Positions 54,128 through 63,044 of a stretch of DNA of 64,000 nt are shown in pieces. The stretch lies in assembly GCF_010120715.1 (NCBI RefSeq), contig NZ_CP047591.1, forward strand, positions 1,178,001 to 1,242,000, in the 5' to 3' direction. This DNA comes from Aminipila terrae. GTDB taxonomy: Bacteria > Bacillota > Clostridia > Peptostreptococcales > Anaerovoracaceae. Each line of letters begins with the position of its first letter. Position 1 is the stretch's first letter. The notes under the pieces are model-generated. The model saw only the letters and a program-made list of their open reading frames with translations. It ran no database searches and had not been told where the DNA came from. The position numbers and the translations under genes are program-made.

Positions 54128-55225
54128 TTATTTCGCATTTTCTTCTTCAAACTTTTTCATAAAAGCAATCAAAGCGTCAACGCCTTCCATCGGCATAGCG
54201 TTGTAGATACTTGCTCTCATGCCTCCGATTGAACGATGTCCTCCCAGATTTACAAGACCTGCTGCTTTAGCTTCTGCTATAAACTTCTTATCCAGGTCAG
54301 CGTCTCCAGTTATAAATACCACATTCATAAGTGAACGGCTGTCTTCCTGAACTGGGCAATTGTAAAGTTTACTTTCATCAATGAATTTATAAAGCCTTCC
54401 TGCCTTTTCAACATCCAGCTTATTCAGTGGATCAATTCCACCATTCTTTAGAATATGTTTAAATACCTCTCCTGCCACATAAATAGTAAAGCATGGAGGC
54501 GTATTGTACATGGAACCATTTTCTGCGTGAACCTTATAATCTAAATAAGTAGGAGTTTCTGCAGGTGCAAATCCAATCAGGTCTTCTCTGATGATAACAA
54601 TAGTTACTCCTGCAGGTGCAATGTTCTTCTGTGCGCCTGCGTAGATTAAACCGAATTTTGTTACATCGATTTTTTCAGATAGTATGCAGGATGACATATC
54701 AGCTACAAGTGGAATATCTCCTGTCTCAGGTATATACCCAAAGTGCGTTCCATAAATAGTATTGTTAAATGTAATATGTATATAATCAGCATCTGCTCTG
54801 AAATCTTCCTTCTTTACCTTTGGAATGTAAGAGAAAGTAGTGTCTTCTGAAGATGCTACTATTTTAATATCTCCAAATTTCTTAGCTTCTGCTGCTGCTT
54901 TCTTTGCCCATGTACCAGTTACGATGTAATCTGCCTTTTTTGACTTCTTCAACAGATTGATTGGAACCATTGAAAATTGTAATGTTCCTCCACCCTGAAG
55001 GAATAATACTTTGTAGTTTTCGGGAATGTCCATAAGGTTTCTCAGGTTCTTTTCAGCATCTTCAATAATTGCCTCAAATTCCTTTGATCGATGACTCATT
55101 TCCATTACGGACTGTCCGCACCCCATATAATTCGTTAGCTGTTCTGCAACATTTTCCATCACTTCTAAAGGCAGCATAGATGGTCCAGCTGAAAAGTTAT
55201 AGACTCTGCCGTTGTTTTTGTTCAT
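54128..55225 (-). CDS. serC: Phosphoserine aminotransferase
   Basis: 365 residues. VYNFSAGPSMLPLEVMENVAEQL, EMSHRSKEFEAIIEDAE, LFLQGGGTLQFSMVPINLL and the PLP-lysine motif IYAGAQKNIAPAGV are complete. NLGGHRSIGGMRASIYNAM ends the protein. It makes 3-phosphoserine in serine synthesis. It is divergent from serA with a shared 187-base promoter region containing a palindrome. Confidence 0.96.
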   Translation of the reverse strand: MNKNNGRVYNFSAGPSMLPLEVMENVAEQLTNYMGCGQSVMEMSHRSKEFEAIIEDAEKNLRNLMDIPENYKVLFLQGGGTLQFSMVPINLLKKSKKADYIVTGTWAKKAAAEAKKFGDIKIVASSEDTTFSYIPKVKKEDFRADADYIHITFNNTIYGTHFGYIPETGDIPLVADMSSCILSEKIDVTKFGLIYAGAQKNIAPAGVTIVIIREDLIGFAPAETPTYLDYKVHAENGSMYNTPPCFTIYVAGEVFKHILKNGGIDPLNKLDVEKAGRLYKFIDESKLYNCPVQEDSRSLMNVVFITGDADLDKKFIAEAKAAGLVNLGGHRSIGGMRASIYNAMPMEGVDALIAFMKKFEEENAK

Positions 55226-55302
55226 TAAAAATTCACCTCTTTCATATGATTTATTGTTGTTATTAACAATATTTTAGATTTTCTAAATGTAAATTAAATA
55301 TG

Positions 55303-55341
55303 ATTATAGCACTTTACTCGTGGCTAGTAAAGTGGTATAAT
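55303..55341. promoter_or_regulatory. Symmetric overlapping divergent promoters of serC/serA with palindrome
   Basis: A 9-base inverted repeat CACTTTACT (55310-55318) / AGTAAAGTG (55326-55334), 7-base spacer. + strand: TTTACT (55313-55318), 17 bases, TATAAT (55336-55341), to serA. - strand: TTTACT (55331-55326), 17 bases, TATAAT (55308-55303), to serC. Each -35 lies inside the other's spacer. Confidence 0.7.
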
Positions 55342-55411
55342 GTGCAGCAAGACAATTTTTTCATGTGTTTATCACAAAATTTTTATTAAAATTTGTTATG
55401 AGGTGACAAAA

Positions 55412-56575
55412 ATGTATAATATCGCAACGCTAAATAAAATATCTCCTGTAGGCCTTGGCCGTCTTACAGACCAATATAAAATAACTGAAGACATGGATTC
55501 AGCAAATGGTGTTCTTGTAAGAAGCCAGGATATGCTTTCAATGGAGTTCTCAAAAAATCTGCTGGCCATTGCAAGAGCCGGTGCAGGGGTAAACAACATA
55601 CCAGTTGAGAAATGTGCTGAAGAAGGCATTGTTGTTTTTAACACTCCTGGTGCAAATGCCAATGCTGTAAAGGAACTGGTATTAGCCGGAATATTCCTTG
55701 GCGCAAGAAATATCCCAGATGCTATCACCTGGTCTTATGGTCTGGTTGGAAATGATGATGCAGCGAAAGCTGTAGAAAAAGGCAAAAGCCAGTTTGCCGG
55801 AAGAGAAATAAAAGGAAAGACTTTAGGTGTTATCGGTCTTGGTGCTATTGGTGTTTCCGTTGCTAACGCAGCAGAAAAACTTGGCATGAAGGTTATTGGT
55901 AACGACCCTTACATGACACTGCGTGCAGCCCACAATCTTTCCAATACTATTCCAGTAGTTCATTCTTTGGAAGAATTACTGCCAAAGTGCGATTATGTTT
56001 CTATTCACGTTCCTTCAATGGATAAGACAAAGGGTATGATTAATAAAGAAACAATCGCCCTTATGAAGGACGGTATCATTTTCCTTAACTTCTCAAGAGA
56101 TAAACTGGTAAATGACGACGATATGCTTATTGCTCTTGTTGACGGTAAAGTGCAGAAATATATTACAGATTTCCCTAACAACAAGTTAGTTGGTAAAAAC
56201 GGAGTTATCTGCATTCCTCATCTGGGAGCTTCTACTGAAGAAGCCGAAGATAACTGTGCTGTTATGGCCACAGAAGAATTGATGGATTATATCGAAAACG
56301 GCAATATTACAAATTCTGTAAATTATCCCGCCTGCAGCTTAGGTCCTGTAAATGGTACCAGAATCTGCGTGTTAAATAAAAACATTCCGGCAATGTTAAG
56401 TGCTATTACCAGTGCGGTTTCAGATTTAAATTTAAACATTAACAACCTATTAAATAAGAGTAAAGGCGACTATGCGTGCACACTTCTTGATATTGACGGT
56501 ACAGTTAATGAATCAGAAGTGGCTTCCAAGCTTAATGTTCCTGGAATTATTAAAATCAGAATTATCACAAGATAA
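55412..56575 (+). CDS. serA: D-3-phosphoglycerate dehydrogenase
   Basis: 387 residues from ATG 55412, with GAGGTGA upstream. D-2-hydroxyacid dehydrogenase: VLVRSQDMLSM, ARAGAGVNNIPVEKCAEEGIVVFNTPGANANAVKEL, the NAD motif GVIGLGAIGVSVANAAEKLG, then PHLGASTEEAEDNC with the catalytic histidine. A C-terminal ACT domain of about 70 residues (TRICVLNKNIPAMLSAITSAVSD) probably binds serine for feedback. First step of serine synthesis. Confidence 0.95.
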   Translation: MYNIATLNKISPVGLGRLTDQYKITEDMDSANGVLVRSQDMLSMEFSKNLLAIARAGAGVNNIPVEKCAEEGIVVFNTPGANANAVKELVLAGIFLGARNIPDAITWSYGLVGNDDAAKAVEKGKSQFAGREIKGKTLGVIGLGAIGVSVANAAEKLGMKVIGNDPYMTLRAAHNLSNTIPVVHSLEELLPKCDYVSIHVPSMDKTKGMINKETIALMKDGIIFLNFSRDKLVNDDDMLIALVDGKVQKYITDFPNNKLVGKNGVICIPHLGASTEEAEDNCAVMATEELMDYIENGNITNSVNYPACSLGPVNGTRICVLNKNIPAMLSAITSAVSDLNLNINNLLNKSKGDYACTLLDIDGTVNESEVASKLNVPGIIKIRIITR

Positions 56576-56594
56576 TTAACCACATACATACTTT

Positions 56595-56656
56595 AAAACC
56601 CCCAGATAATGAGGTAGTCCGTTGAATGCAGATAAACTTCATTATTTGGGGGTTTT
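56595..56656. terminator. Bidirectional terminator after serA
   Basis: AAAACCCCCAGATAATGA (from 56595) pairs with TCATTATTTGGGGGTTTT (to 56656), with A/T runs outside. It is placed between convergent serA and the BrkB gene. Confidence 0.88.
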
Positions 56657-56664
56657 CTTTTTAT

Positions 56665-57504
56665 CTATTTACTTATGTGCTTTGTATCTGCCCATACTTT
56701 ATTGCAAAGTATACCTAAAACAAGTGCCCAGGCCAGGAAATAGAACCACATCATTACGGCCACAATTGCCGCCATGGAACCATACAAGATATCATAATTT
56801 GAAATATATTCTGTATAGATTTTATATCCCGAAGTAACCACTAACATTCCCACGGACGCGAAGATGCTTCCAGGCATAATCTGGCTGAATCTGAGTTTCT
56901 GGGAAGGCAGGATATAATAACTGTAACTGACCATCAGGAAATAAAGAACCATTGTTACCGGCCACCTGAGTACAAGCCAGAACATATTTACTTGGTAATT
57001 TATCCCAATGGTACTCATCAGGGTGGCTGCTACTAGTTCTATGATCAATTCGCCGTAAACGAGTATAATCAACCCAAAAGCCAGTGTAAACATGGTAATT
57101 GCCATGGTCTTAATGGCCCGGATTCTTTCACGCCAGTACCCATTTCCAGTGCTTCGTCCCCCTGTCAGGGTATAGTTGGCTATCCTCATAAGCGCAAATT
57201 CCGCACGAGATGCTGCCCACAGGGTGATAACAATAAAGATCGTATTCATACCTTTTGTGGACTGGCTTGAGATTAATTTAAGTACTACGTCAGCTGCATC
57301 TTTAGCAACATACTTCTGAATTAAATCGCTCAATGCCCCCAATGAAACAGAAAATAGTCCGAGTAACTGAGAAAGAACTATTAATGTAGGAACAATGGAC
57401 ATCAGAAAATAAAATGCCAGTTGTGCAGCAAAGCCATGATAATATGGATCACGAATCTGCTTCAACCCCAGCGTGATCATTTGTAGAAGCCGTTTTTTAT
57501 TCAT
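56665..57504 (-). CDS. YihY/BrkB-family membrane protein
   Basis: 279 residues with about six membrane segments. HGFAAQLAFYFLMSIVPTLIVLSQLLG at the N-terminus, a TLWAASRAEFALMRIANYTLTG motif, and PGSIFASVGMLVVTSGYKIYTEYISNYDILYGSMAAIVAVMMWFYF, which is the typical YihY ending. Function is not established (once called ribonuclease BN). Overlaps rdgB by four bases. Confidence 0.9.
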   Translation of the reverse strand: MNKKRLLQMITLGLKQIRDPYYHGFAAQLAFYFLMSIVPTLIVLSQLLGLFSVSLGALSDLIQKYVAKDAADVVLKLISSQSTKGMNTIFIVITLWAASRAEFALMRIANYTLTGGRSTGNGYWRERIRAIKTMAITMFTLAFGLIILVYGELIIELVAATLMSTIGINYQVNMFWLVLRWPVTMVLYFLMVSYSYYILPSQKLRFSQIMPGSIFASVGMLVVTSGYKIYTEYISNYDILYGSMAAIVAVMMWFYFLAWALVLGILCNKVWADTKHISK

Positions 57505-58118
57505 ATTCCACCTTTTACATAATGGAGCAGTTCTAATTGTTTCTGTAATTCAGCCAGTGCTTTCGCCCGATGGCTGATTTTATTTTTTTCTTCTGCCGGA
57601 ATTTCTCCAAAACTCACTTCGAATCCTAAAGGCCTGAACAATGGATCATATCCAAATCCATTATCTCCAGACTCCTGAAACATTATATGCCCTTCGCATT
57701 CTCCTCTTGCAACAATTTTTTTCCCATTGGGATAAATCATTGTTATAACAGAAACGAACCTGGCTGTCCTCTTTTCCATAGGAACATCTTTTAAAAGTTC
57801 CAGAAGCTTTTCGTTGTTCTTTTGGTCATTTCCCTCTTCTCCAGCAAATCTTGAAGAATACACCCCGGGAGCTCCATCCAGTGCATCAACTACTAATCCT
57901 GAATCATCAGCAATAGTAATCTGATTGCACATCATACAGATTTCTCTGGCCTTTTTTAAAGAATTAGCCTCAAAGGTATCTCCATCTTCACTTATCTTAA
58001 TTTTGGGTAACCCAAATTCATCTCTTCCCACTATTGTCATTCCATATTTTTGTGTAATAGCTTCCATTTCATCAATCTTGTGCTGATTCTGAGAAGCTGC
58101 AACTACAATCATTGTCAT
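57501..58118 (-). CDS. rdgB: XTP/dITP diphosphatase (RdgB/HAM1)
   Basis: 205 residues. IVVAASQNQHKIDEMEAI (SxNxHK-type substrate loop), EDGDTFEANSLKKAREI, TIADDSGLVVDALDGAPGVYSSRFAGE and GDNGFGYDPLF are diagnostic. It removes non-canonical purine nucleotides. Follows rph by about 30 bases in an operon. Confidence 0.96.
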   Translation of the reverse strand: MTMIVVAASQNQHKIDEMEAITQKYGMTIVGRDEFGLPKIKISEDGDTFEANSLKKAREICMMCNQITIADDSGLVVDALDGAPGVYSSRFAGEEGNDQKNNEKLLELLKDVPMEKRTARFVSVITMIYPNGKKIVARGECEGHIMFQESGDNGFGYDPLFRPLGFEVSFGEIPAEEKNKISHRAKALAELQKQLELLHYVKGGI

Positions 58119-58146
58119 TTATTTTTCCTCCCTCTCTGCTTCTTTT

Positions 58147-58866
58147 TTAAATATCACCCGTTATGGCTTTCTGTGCCTGATTAAGCTGGCGGCATCCTTC
58201 TGCTGCCAATGCTAAAAGTTCCGTTAAGTCTGCTGCTGTAAATGGGGATTCTTCCCCGGTCCCCTGGACTTCAATGTACTCTCCTTTATCAGTCATAACA
58301 ACATTCATGTCCACTTGAGCCCTTGAATCTTCCTGGTAGCATAAATCCAGCATGCTTTCCTCTTCAACAATACCAACGCTGATGGCTGAAACAAATCCTG
58401 TTACAGGAATCTCGTTAATCATCCCCTGCTCTTTCATCCATTTCATGGCTTCTATCATTGCCACAAAGGCTCCCGTTATACTGGCCGTTCTGGTGCCGCC
58501 GTCTGCCTGAATTACATCACAATCAATCCAGATGGTTCTTTCTCCCAGCTTCTTCATATCTACTACCGAACGAAGGGACCTTCCAATTAGTCGCTGGATT
58601 TCCATACTTCTTCCATCAATCTTCCCACGGCTGGCATCCCTGGTTTTTCTGGTTGCCGTAGAACGGGGAAGCATTCCGTATTCTGCAGTAATCCACCCCT
58701 GTCCGGTCCCTTTCAGATGTTTGGCCGTGGATTCTTCAACAGAAGCGGTACATATTACTTTTGTATTTCCCATCTCAATAAGCACAGAACCTTCTGCACT
58801 CATCAAATAATTATTGGTTATTTTTAGTTCTCTAATTTCATTATTTTTTCTACTGTCTATTCTCAT
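58147..58866 (-). CDS. rph: Ribonuclease PH
   Basis: 239 residues. MRIDSRKNNEIRELKI, GTGQGWITAEYGMLPRSTATRKTRDASRGKIDGRSMEIQRLIGRSLR and TIWIDCDVIQADGGTRTASITGAF contain the phosphate-binding basic residues. A 3'-end tRNA-processing exoribonuclease. Slightly short of 245, as in many Firmicutes. The rph-rdgB order is widespread. Confidence 0.96.
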   Translation of the reverse strand: MRIDSRKNNEIRELKITNNYLMSAEGSVLIEMGNTKVICTASVEESTAKHLKGTGQGWITAEYGMLPRSTATRKTRDASRGKIDGRSMEIQRLIGRSLRSVVDMKKLGERTIWIDCDVIQADGGTRTASITGAFVAMIEAMKWMKEQGMINEIPVTGFVSAISVGIVEEESMLDLCYQEDSRAQVDMNVVMTDKGEYIEVQGTGEESPFTAADLTELLALAAEGCRQLNQAQKAITGDI

Positions 58867-58926
58867 TTTAATCCTTCTCTCTTTTTTACGCTGTAATAAC
58901 GGCCTTAATTCCTATGATTACCAATA

Positions 58927-59445
58927 TTACCCACCTAATATTTCTGCCTGACAGCCTAGTATGTCTCCAAACTTTCGTCCTATATAAATAGCCATTATTG
59001 TTAGAATTACCGTGACTATTGCTATGATTGTGACAGCCTGAATAATGTTCACCTGTATAGCACTGAACCCCACTCCAACTGCAAAAGCATCTATACTAGT
59101 AGCGATAGCCTGAAAAGCAAGTACACCGAAACTGAGCTTTTTAATGCCACAGGCCTGTTTGGGCTGATTTCTGTGTTCAAAGCCTTCTTTTATCATTTTA
59201 CCCCCAATAAATCCAAGTATTAAAAGTATTACAATACCTGCATACTTTGAAATAAAACCGGTAAATAAACTTCCTGCAAAATTTCCGATCAGGGGCATAA
59301 GGGCCTGAAACCCTCCAAACAACAAGGGCATTGCTATATAATCTTTAGGCTTTAAGTTCCTGTATACCATTCCGTTAGTCATGGATACTGCCACAGCATC
59401 CATAGCCAGCCCTGCACCTATAAGTATTATTTCTGTTAATGTCAT
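58927..59445 (-). CDS. mntP: Manganese efflux pump MntP, C-terminus lost by a frameshift
   Basis: 172 residues as read, with five membrane helices and duplicated MntP motifs: LAMDAVAVSMTNG (DAxAVS) and ATSIDAFAVGVGF. The frame stops after AEILGG, whereas MntP normally goes on with another helix. The other frame supplies it (VILVIIGIKAVIT, stop at 58886). One extra base in the three-C tract at 58930-58932 would join them, so the intact gene would span 58886-59445. Confidence 0.85.
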   Translation of the reverse strand: MTLTEIILIGAGLAMDAVAVSMTNGMVYRNLKPKDYIAMPLLFGGFQALMPLIGNFAGSLFTGFISKYAGIVILLILGFIGGKMIKEGFEHRNQPKQACGIKKLSFGVLAFQAIATSIDAFAVGVGFSAIQVNIIQAVTIIAIVTVILTIMAIYIGRKFGDILGCQAEILGG

Positions 59446-59489
59446 ATCTTCTATTATTTTCCTTTTTGATTTTATTATTTATATTTGAG

Positions 59490-60035
59490 TCAATCCTTCT
59501 GGATTCCTACCGAGCCCACTGGAACTGAACCATCTATTGCTTTAATTATTTCACGAGTCCTGTCTTCTTTAAACCATCCGCACAATTCCATAAAGCAGAC
59601 ACCTTTTTCAACTAGTTTATGAGCGGCTTCTATAGCCATCTCCATATCTTTAATAAAGTATGCATAGATATTGCAGCTATCTGATTTTATGCAGACTTCC
59701 GTTAAATTATCAGCACCTTCTATAATTAATCCATATTCTTTCAAAGAGGATATTTTATTCATTTTATCCAGCTCCTCAGGAAAATATCTGACATAGGACA
59801 TGGTTGCCTTCCCACCCGCAGCCATACTGAGTTTATCCAGCTTTTCCTGATTAAATGCCCCGCAAAATTCCATCATGGTATATCCTTCTGAGATTAATCT
59901 TTTCACAAGTTCTTCAGTGGTGTTCATATCAGGTGACCCTGTTATCAGATGAAAACATTTTTTATTTTCATAAATGGCATAATAGTTTTCAGGATTTACT
60001 CCTTTAATTTCTGATATAAATGCATACTTTAGCAT
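59490..60035 (-). CDS. Tandem DUF6506 protein
   Basis: 181 residues made of two similar halves, about 1-90 and 95-181. Each contains a helix-to-strand motif: GYTMMEFCGAFNQEKLDKL then GKATMSYVRYF in the first, GVCFMELCGWFKEDRTREII then GSVPVGSVGI in the second. Each half resembles the single-domain DUF6506 proteins. No membrane segment and no known function. It is monocistronic by appearance. Confidence 0.72.
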   Translation of the reverse strand: MLKYAFISEIKGVNPENYYAIYENKKCFHLITGSPDMNTTEELVKRLISEGYTMMEFCGAFNQEKLDKLSMAAGGKATMSYVRYFPEELDKMNKISSLKEYGLIIEGADNLTEVCIKSDSCNIYAYFIKDMEMAIEAAHKLVEKGVCFMELCGWFKEDRTREIIKAIDGSVPVGSVGIQKD

Positions 60036-60193
60036 TTTTTACCTCCAAATTGTACTTAATCAGAATATTATAGCATAAATTGGTAGACCTTCAAAGAATA
60101 ATAATGTAATATAAGCCTATCCAGTAGATGGAACATATATTACAATGAATATATTGATAAAATAACTGTTTTTGGCAAAGGAGTGTGATGAAT

Positions 60194-61105
60194 ATGAAAA
60201 TAGTTATACTTGATGGGGCTACCATTGACCCCGGCCTTTCCTGGGATGGACTTTGTGAATTGGGAGAATTAACCGTATATCCAAGGACCCCCGAAAAATT
60301 GGTAATCGAAAGAATTGGTGATGCGGAAGCAATCTTTATCAGTAAAATATCACTTCATAAGGAAGTTCTGAATAAATGCCCCAATTTAAAATTCATAGGA
60401 GTCATGGCAACCGGCTATAATAATGTGGACTTATCCGTGTGCCGTGAACTCGGAATTGCCGTTTGTAATATTCCGGCTTATTCCTCGGATGCTGTTGCTC
60501 AGCATACCTTTGCACTTATTCTGGAAATCTGCAGCCAGGTGGCCTTGCACAACCAGTCGGTCAAAGATGGTGAATGGTCAGCCTCAGAGGACTTTGCCTA
60601 TTGGAAATCACCTATTATCCTTTTAAAAGGAAAAAGTCTTGGAATCATTGGATATGGCAATATTGGTAAGAAAGTAGCAGAAATAGCTGCTGCCTTTGGA
60701 ATGACAGTTAACGTGTACAGTAAAAATAAAGAATTAACTATAAAATCCGATATACTGTCCCTTCACTGTCCTGCAACAGAAAGTAATACAGGTTTTATTA
60801 ACAGGGAATTTATAAGCAAGATGAAAGATGGCGCTATTTTAATTAATACTGCCAGAGGAGTGCTTTTAAACGAAGTCGATGTTTCAGAAGCTCTTATATC
60901 CGGAAAATTAACTGCTGCCGGTATGGATGTACTCTCCAAAGAGCCTGCAGACCCAAAGAATCCGCTTATTGCCCTGCCAAACTGTTTTATTACCCCTCAT
61001 TTAAGCTGGTCACCTGAAGAAATGCGCCAGATCATTATTGATGGCTGCATCTCAAATCTAGAGTCATTTTTGTCAGGTGGGACACGCAACCGGGTAGACT
61101 TGTAA
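60194..61105 (+). CDS. D-2-hydroxyacid dehydrogenase
   Basis: 303 residues from ATG 60194; ATG 60188 and GTG 60185 are alternatives closer to the AAAGGAG site. NAD motif LGIIGYGNIGKKVAEIAAAFG, catalytic arginine in INTARGVLLNE, glutamate in LSKEPADPKNPL, and histidine in FITPHLSW. FIGVMATGYNNVDLSVCRE and GIAVCNIPAYSSDAVAQHTFALIL match the glycerate/hydroxypyruvate dehydrogenase group. Substrate uncertain. Confidence 0.88.
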   Translation: MKIVILDGATIDPGLSWDGLCELGELTVYPRTPEKLVIERIGDAEAIFISKISLHKEVLNKCPNLKFIGVMATGYNNVDLSVCRELGIAVCNIPAYSSDAVAQHTFALILEICSQVALHNQSVKDGEWSASEDFAYWKSPIILLKGKSLGIIGYGNIGKKVAEIAAAFGMTVNVYSKNKELTIKSDILSLHCPATESNTGFINREFISKMKDGAILINTARGVLLNEVDVSEALISGKLTAAGMDVLSKEPADPKNPLIALPNCFITPHLSWSPEEMRQIIIDGCISNLESFLSGGTRNRVDL

Positions 61106-61135
61106 TTTATTTCATTTTTAATTTACTTAAACTTC

Positions 61136-61171
61136 AGGGCAGGATGATAGAACCATCCTGCCCTGTTTTAT
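61136..61171 (+). terminator. Terminator after hydroxyacid dehydrogenase
   Basis: 11-bp stem AGGGCAGGATG (61136-61146) / CATCCTGCCCT (61154-61164), 7-base loop, then GTTTTATT. Confidence 0.9.
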
Positions 61172-61495
61172 TCCATGATTTATACATTCCATCGGGCCCC
61201 CTTTCAGATAGCATCCTCCGTCAGTCTTTACAAGTTCCATGCTAAATAAATAACAGGATATTCTGTCGAAAACAGCCCATATCTGTCTCTATCAAAGAAA
61301 GGTCAGGTCCTTAATACTATTATATTCTTTTCGGCATTCCATATCAACAGTCAATATTAGCAAGATATGGTAAAACAACCACGAATTTCAACGAATTTTG
61401 GCGAAAGTGCTTTACTTCATTATTTAGATATTATAAAATAATCTAGTTAAGAATTATTAATAAGGCTATTTGTTATTAATCTTAAGGAGAAGAAA
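61172..61495. other. Long intergenic region, no convincing gene
   Basis: 324 bases. The right end is an AT-rich lead-in to the PilZ gene with an AAGGAG site. Around 61180-61340 the - strand has short overlapping reading frames with Cys/Gly-rich coding character, but each is interrupted. A decayed small gene is possible. No RNA fold recognised. Confidence 0.4.
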
Positions 61496-62170
61496 ATGAT
61501 TTCAAGTTTAAATATATTAGACAGCGTGGAAATATGCATCACAGATAAAGAACTGAATAAGCATTATTACAAGACAAAAATACAGGATATCGGTTTAGAT
61601 AATACCTTTTTTACCATGATTCCATCTTCTGGAACAGGCAGACCTGTTATATTTTTCAAGGACCAGCCTTATGAGCTTTACTTTAAAAATAAAGAAGGCA
61701 TTGTCCTCTGGGTCATCCGTTACTTAGGTATGGAGAAAGTTGACAATCTGCCAGCCTGCAAGTTTCAGGCTGTCTCTGGCCCTCAGGTTACTCAGAGAAG
61801 AGAATTTTTCAGACAATCTGTAAGCCTTGATTTTGTATTTTATCCTATACAAGAAGACTGGGATATTGATTTTAGTTCAAAGAAACAAGGCAGAATGCTG
61901 GATCTTAGCGGGGGAGGATGTTCTTTTATGTGTAACGACCAGCTTCTGCTTCGTTCTAACCTGCTCATGCAGTTTACTTTTCGTCATACGGAGTTTGAAT
62001 TTACCTGTGAAGTGCTGGACAGAATAGATTTTTCTGACACCCGGGCAGACTGGGATTACAAATATCGTGTAAAATGGATTGATGTAAATCAGAAAACAGT
62101 AGAAAATTTAATCAAGCTGGTATTTGCCCAGCAGCGTGAATTAATTATGTTTAATGATTCTACAGTTTAA
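61496..62170 (+). CDS. PilZ-domain c-di-GMP-binding protein (YcgR/DgrA type)
   Basis: 224 residues. An N-terminal YcgR_2-like beta domain (residues 1-95) is followed by the PilZ domain. RxxxR at 102-106 (REFFR) and DxSxxG at 136-141 (DLSGGG) are the complete c-di-GMP-binding pair. Related proteins slow or stop the flagellar motor when c-di-GMP is high. AAGGAG precedes the ATG. A lipoprotein gene follows closely. Confidence 0.92.
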   Translation: MISSLNILDSVEICITDKELNKHYYKTKIQDIGLDNTFFTMIPSSGTGRPVIFFKDQPYELYFKNKEGIVLWVIRYLGMEKVDNLPACKFQAVSGPQVTQRREFFRQSVSLDFVFYPIQEDWDIDFSSKKQGRMLDLSGGGCSFMCNDQLLLRSNLLMQFTFRHTEFEFTCEVLDRIDFSDTRADWDYKYRVKWIDVNQKTVENLIKLVFAQQRELIMFNDSTV

Positions 62171-62201
62171 AACCTTTTGTCTCGATTTTGGAGAAGTTAT
62201 T

Positions 62202-62837
62202 ATGAAAAAGACTTTATTATTAATTTTAATATGTACATTGCTTTTAAGTATGAGTTCCTGCGGAAAGAGTAATGATAAAACCACAGCCAATGACAGTTTG
62301 TCCAAGTCTGGAGACTCTGCTGGCAAAGCAGATAGTGCTGCCCAAACTGCCACGGAAGGTGACACCTCTTCAGGCACTGATTTGTCAAAGACCAGTTCTG
62401 CAGAAAAAAATGTTGAAAACACCATGAAACGTCTTATCAATGCTACGGATGGTGTTAAAATAGAATCTTTGACTGTTATGGACACTAAAAATGCATCAGA
62501 CCCCAATACTTACAAGGTCTATGCCGTCGTTACCTGGAGCAGGAAGCATAGCCCTTCAGACAGCCAGGAGACTATACAGACCTATTCAGACAACATCGCC
62601 AGTGCTGCAGATACCAAACTGGGCAACGTTGCAGAGTTATGCCTGATGTGGCTTGTTCCTAATTTTAATGGAACGGCTTCTATCACCTATGAGAACACGG
62701 ATGGAATGCTGGCTTTGAAAGAGGGCACATTCGACAGCAGCTTTGGCGGCTCAGCCGATGGAACTACTGGTTCTGGCCTGAACAGTTCTGGCTCTGCATT
62801 AAATACTACTGTTACACAATCTGCAATAACAAATTAA
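62202..62837 (+). CDS. Secreted lipoprotein of unknown function
   Basis: 211 residues from ATG 62202 (GGAGA upstream). A lipoprotein signal, KKTLLLILICTLLLSMSSC, has the acceptor cysteine about residue 20. A Ser/Thr/Asp linker, a small globular domain (about 80-170, with YAVVTWSRKHSPSD and AELCLMWLVPNFNG) and a Ser/Thr/Gly tail follow. No family recognised. It is coupled to the PilZ gene. Confidence 0.75.
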   Translation: MKKTLLLILICTLLLSMSSCGKSNDKTTANDSLSKSGDSAGKADSAAQTATEGDTSSGTDLSKTSSAEKNVENTMKRLINATDGVKIESLTVMDTKNASDPNTYKVYAVVTWSRKHSPSDSQETIQTYSDNIASAADTKLGNVAELCLMWLVPNFNGTASITYENTDGMLALKEGTFDSSFGGSADGTTGSGLNSSGSALNTTVTQSAITN

Positions 62838-62852
62838 ATCTTGATTGTCTTT

Positions 62853-62887
62853 ATAACTCCAGGTACGAATCCTTGGAGTTATTTTTA
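62853..62887 (+). terminator. Terminator after lipoprotein gene
   Basis: ATAACTCCA (62853-62861), 12-base loop, TGGAGTTAT (62874-62882), TTTT. Confidence 0.85.
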
Positions 62888-63044
62888 ATTTTCGGAGTTC
62901 CTGCCTTCCATTTGGCAGGATAATGATTATAAAATTCAAATAGAATTGACATCGTAGAAAATATTGCAATAAAAAATCAAATTCAGGTAATCCTAAAACC
63001 AGATACAGATTTATCAAAACTATGAAAAAAGGAATTTTTGAATC

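Noticed and set aside
61180..61340. Small - strand protein gene
   Set aside because: Several short frames look coding but each is interrupted, and the longest overlaps the terminator stem. Kept only as a remark.
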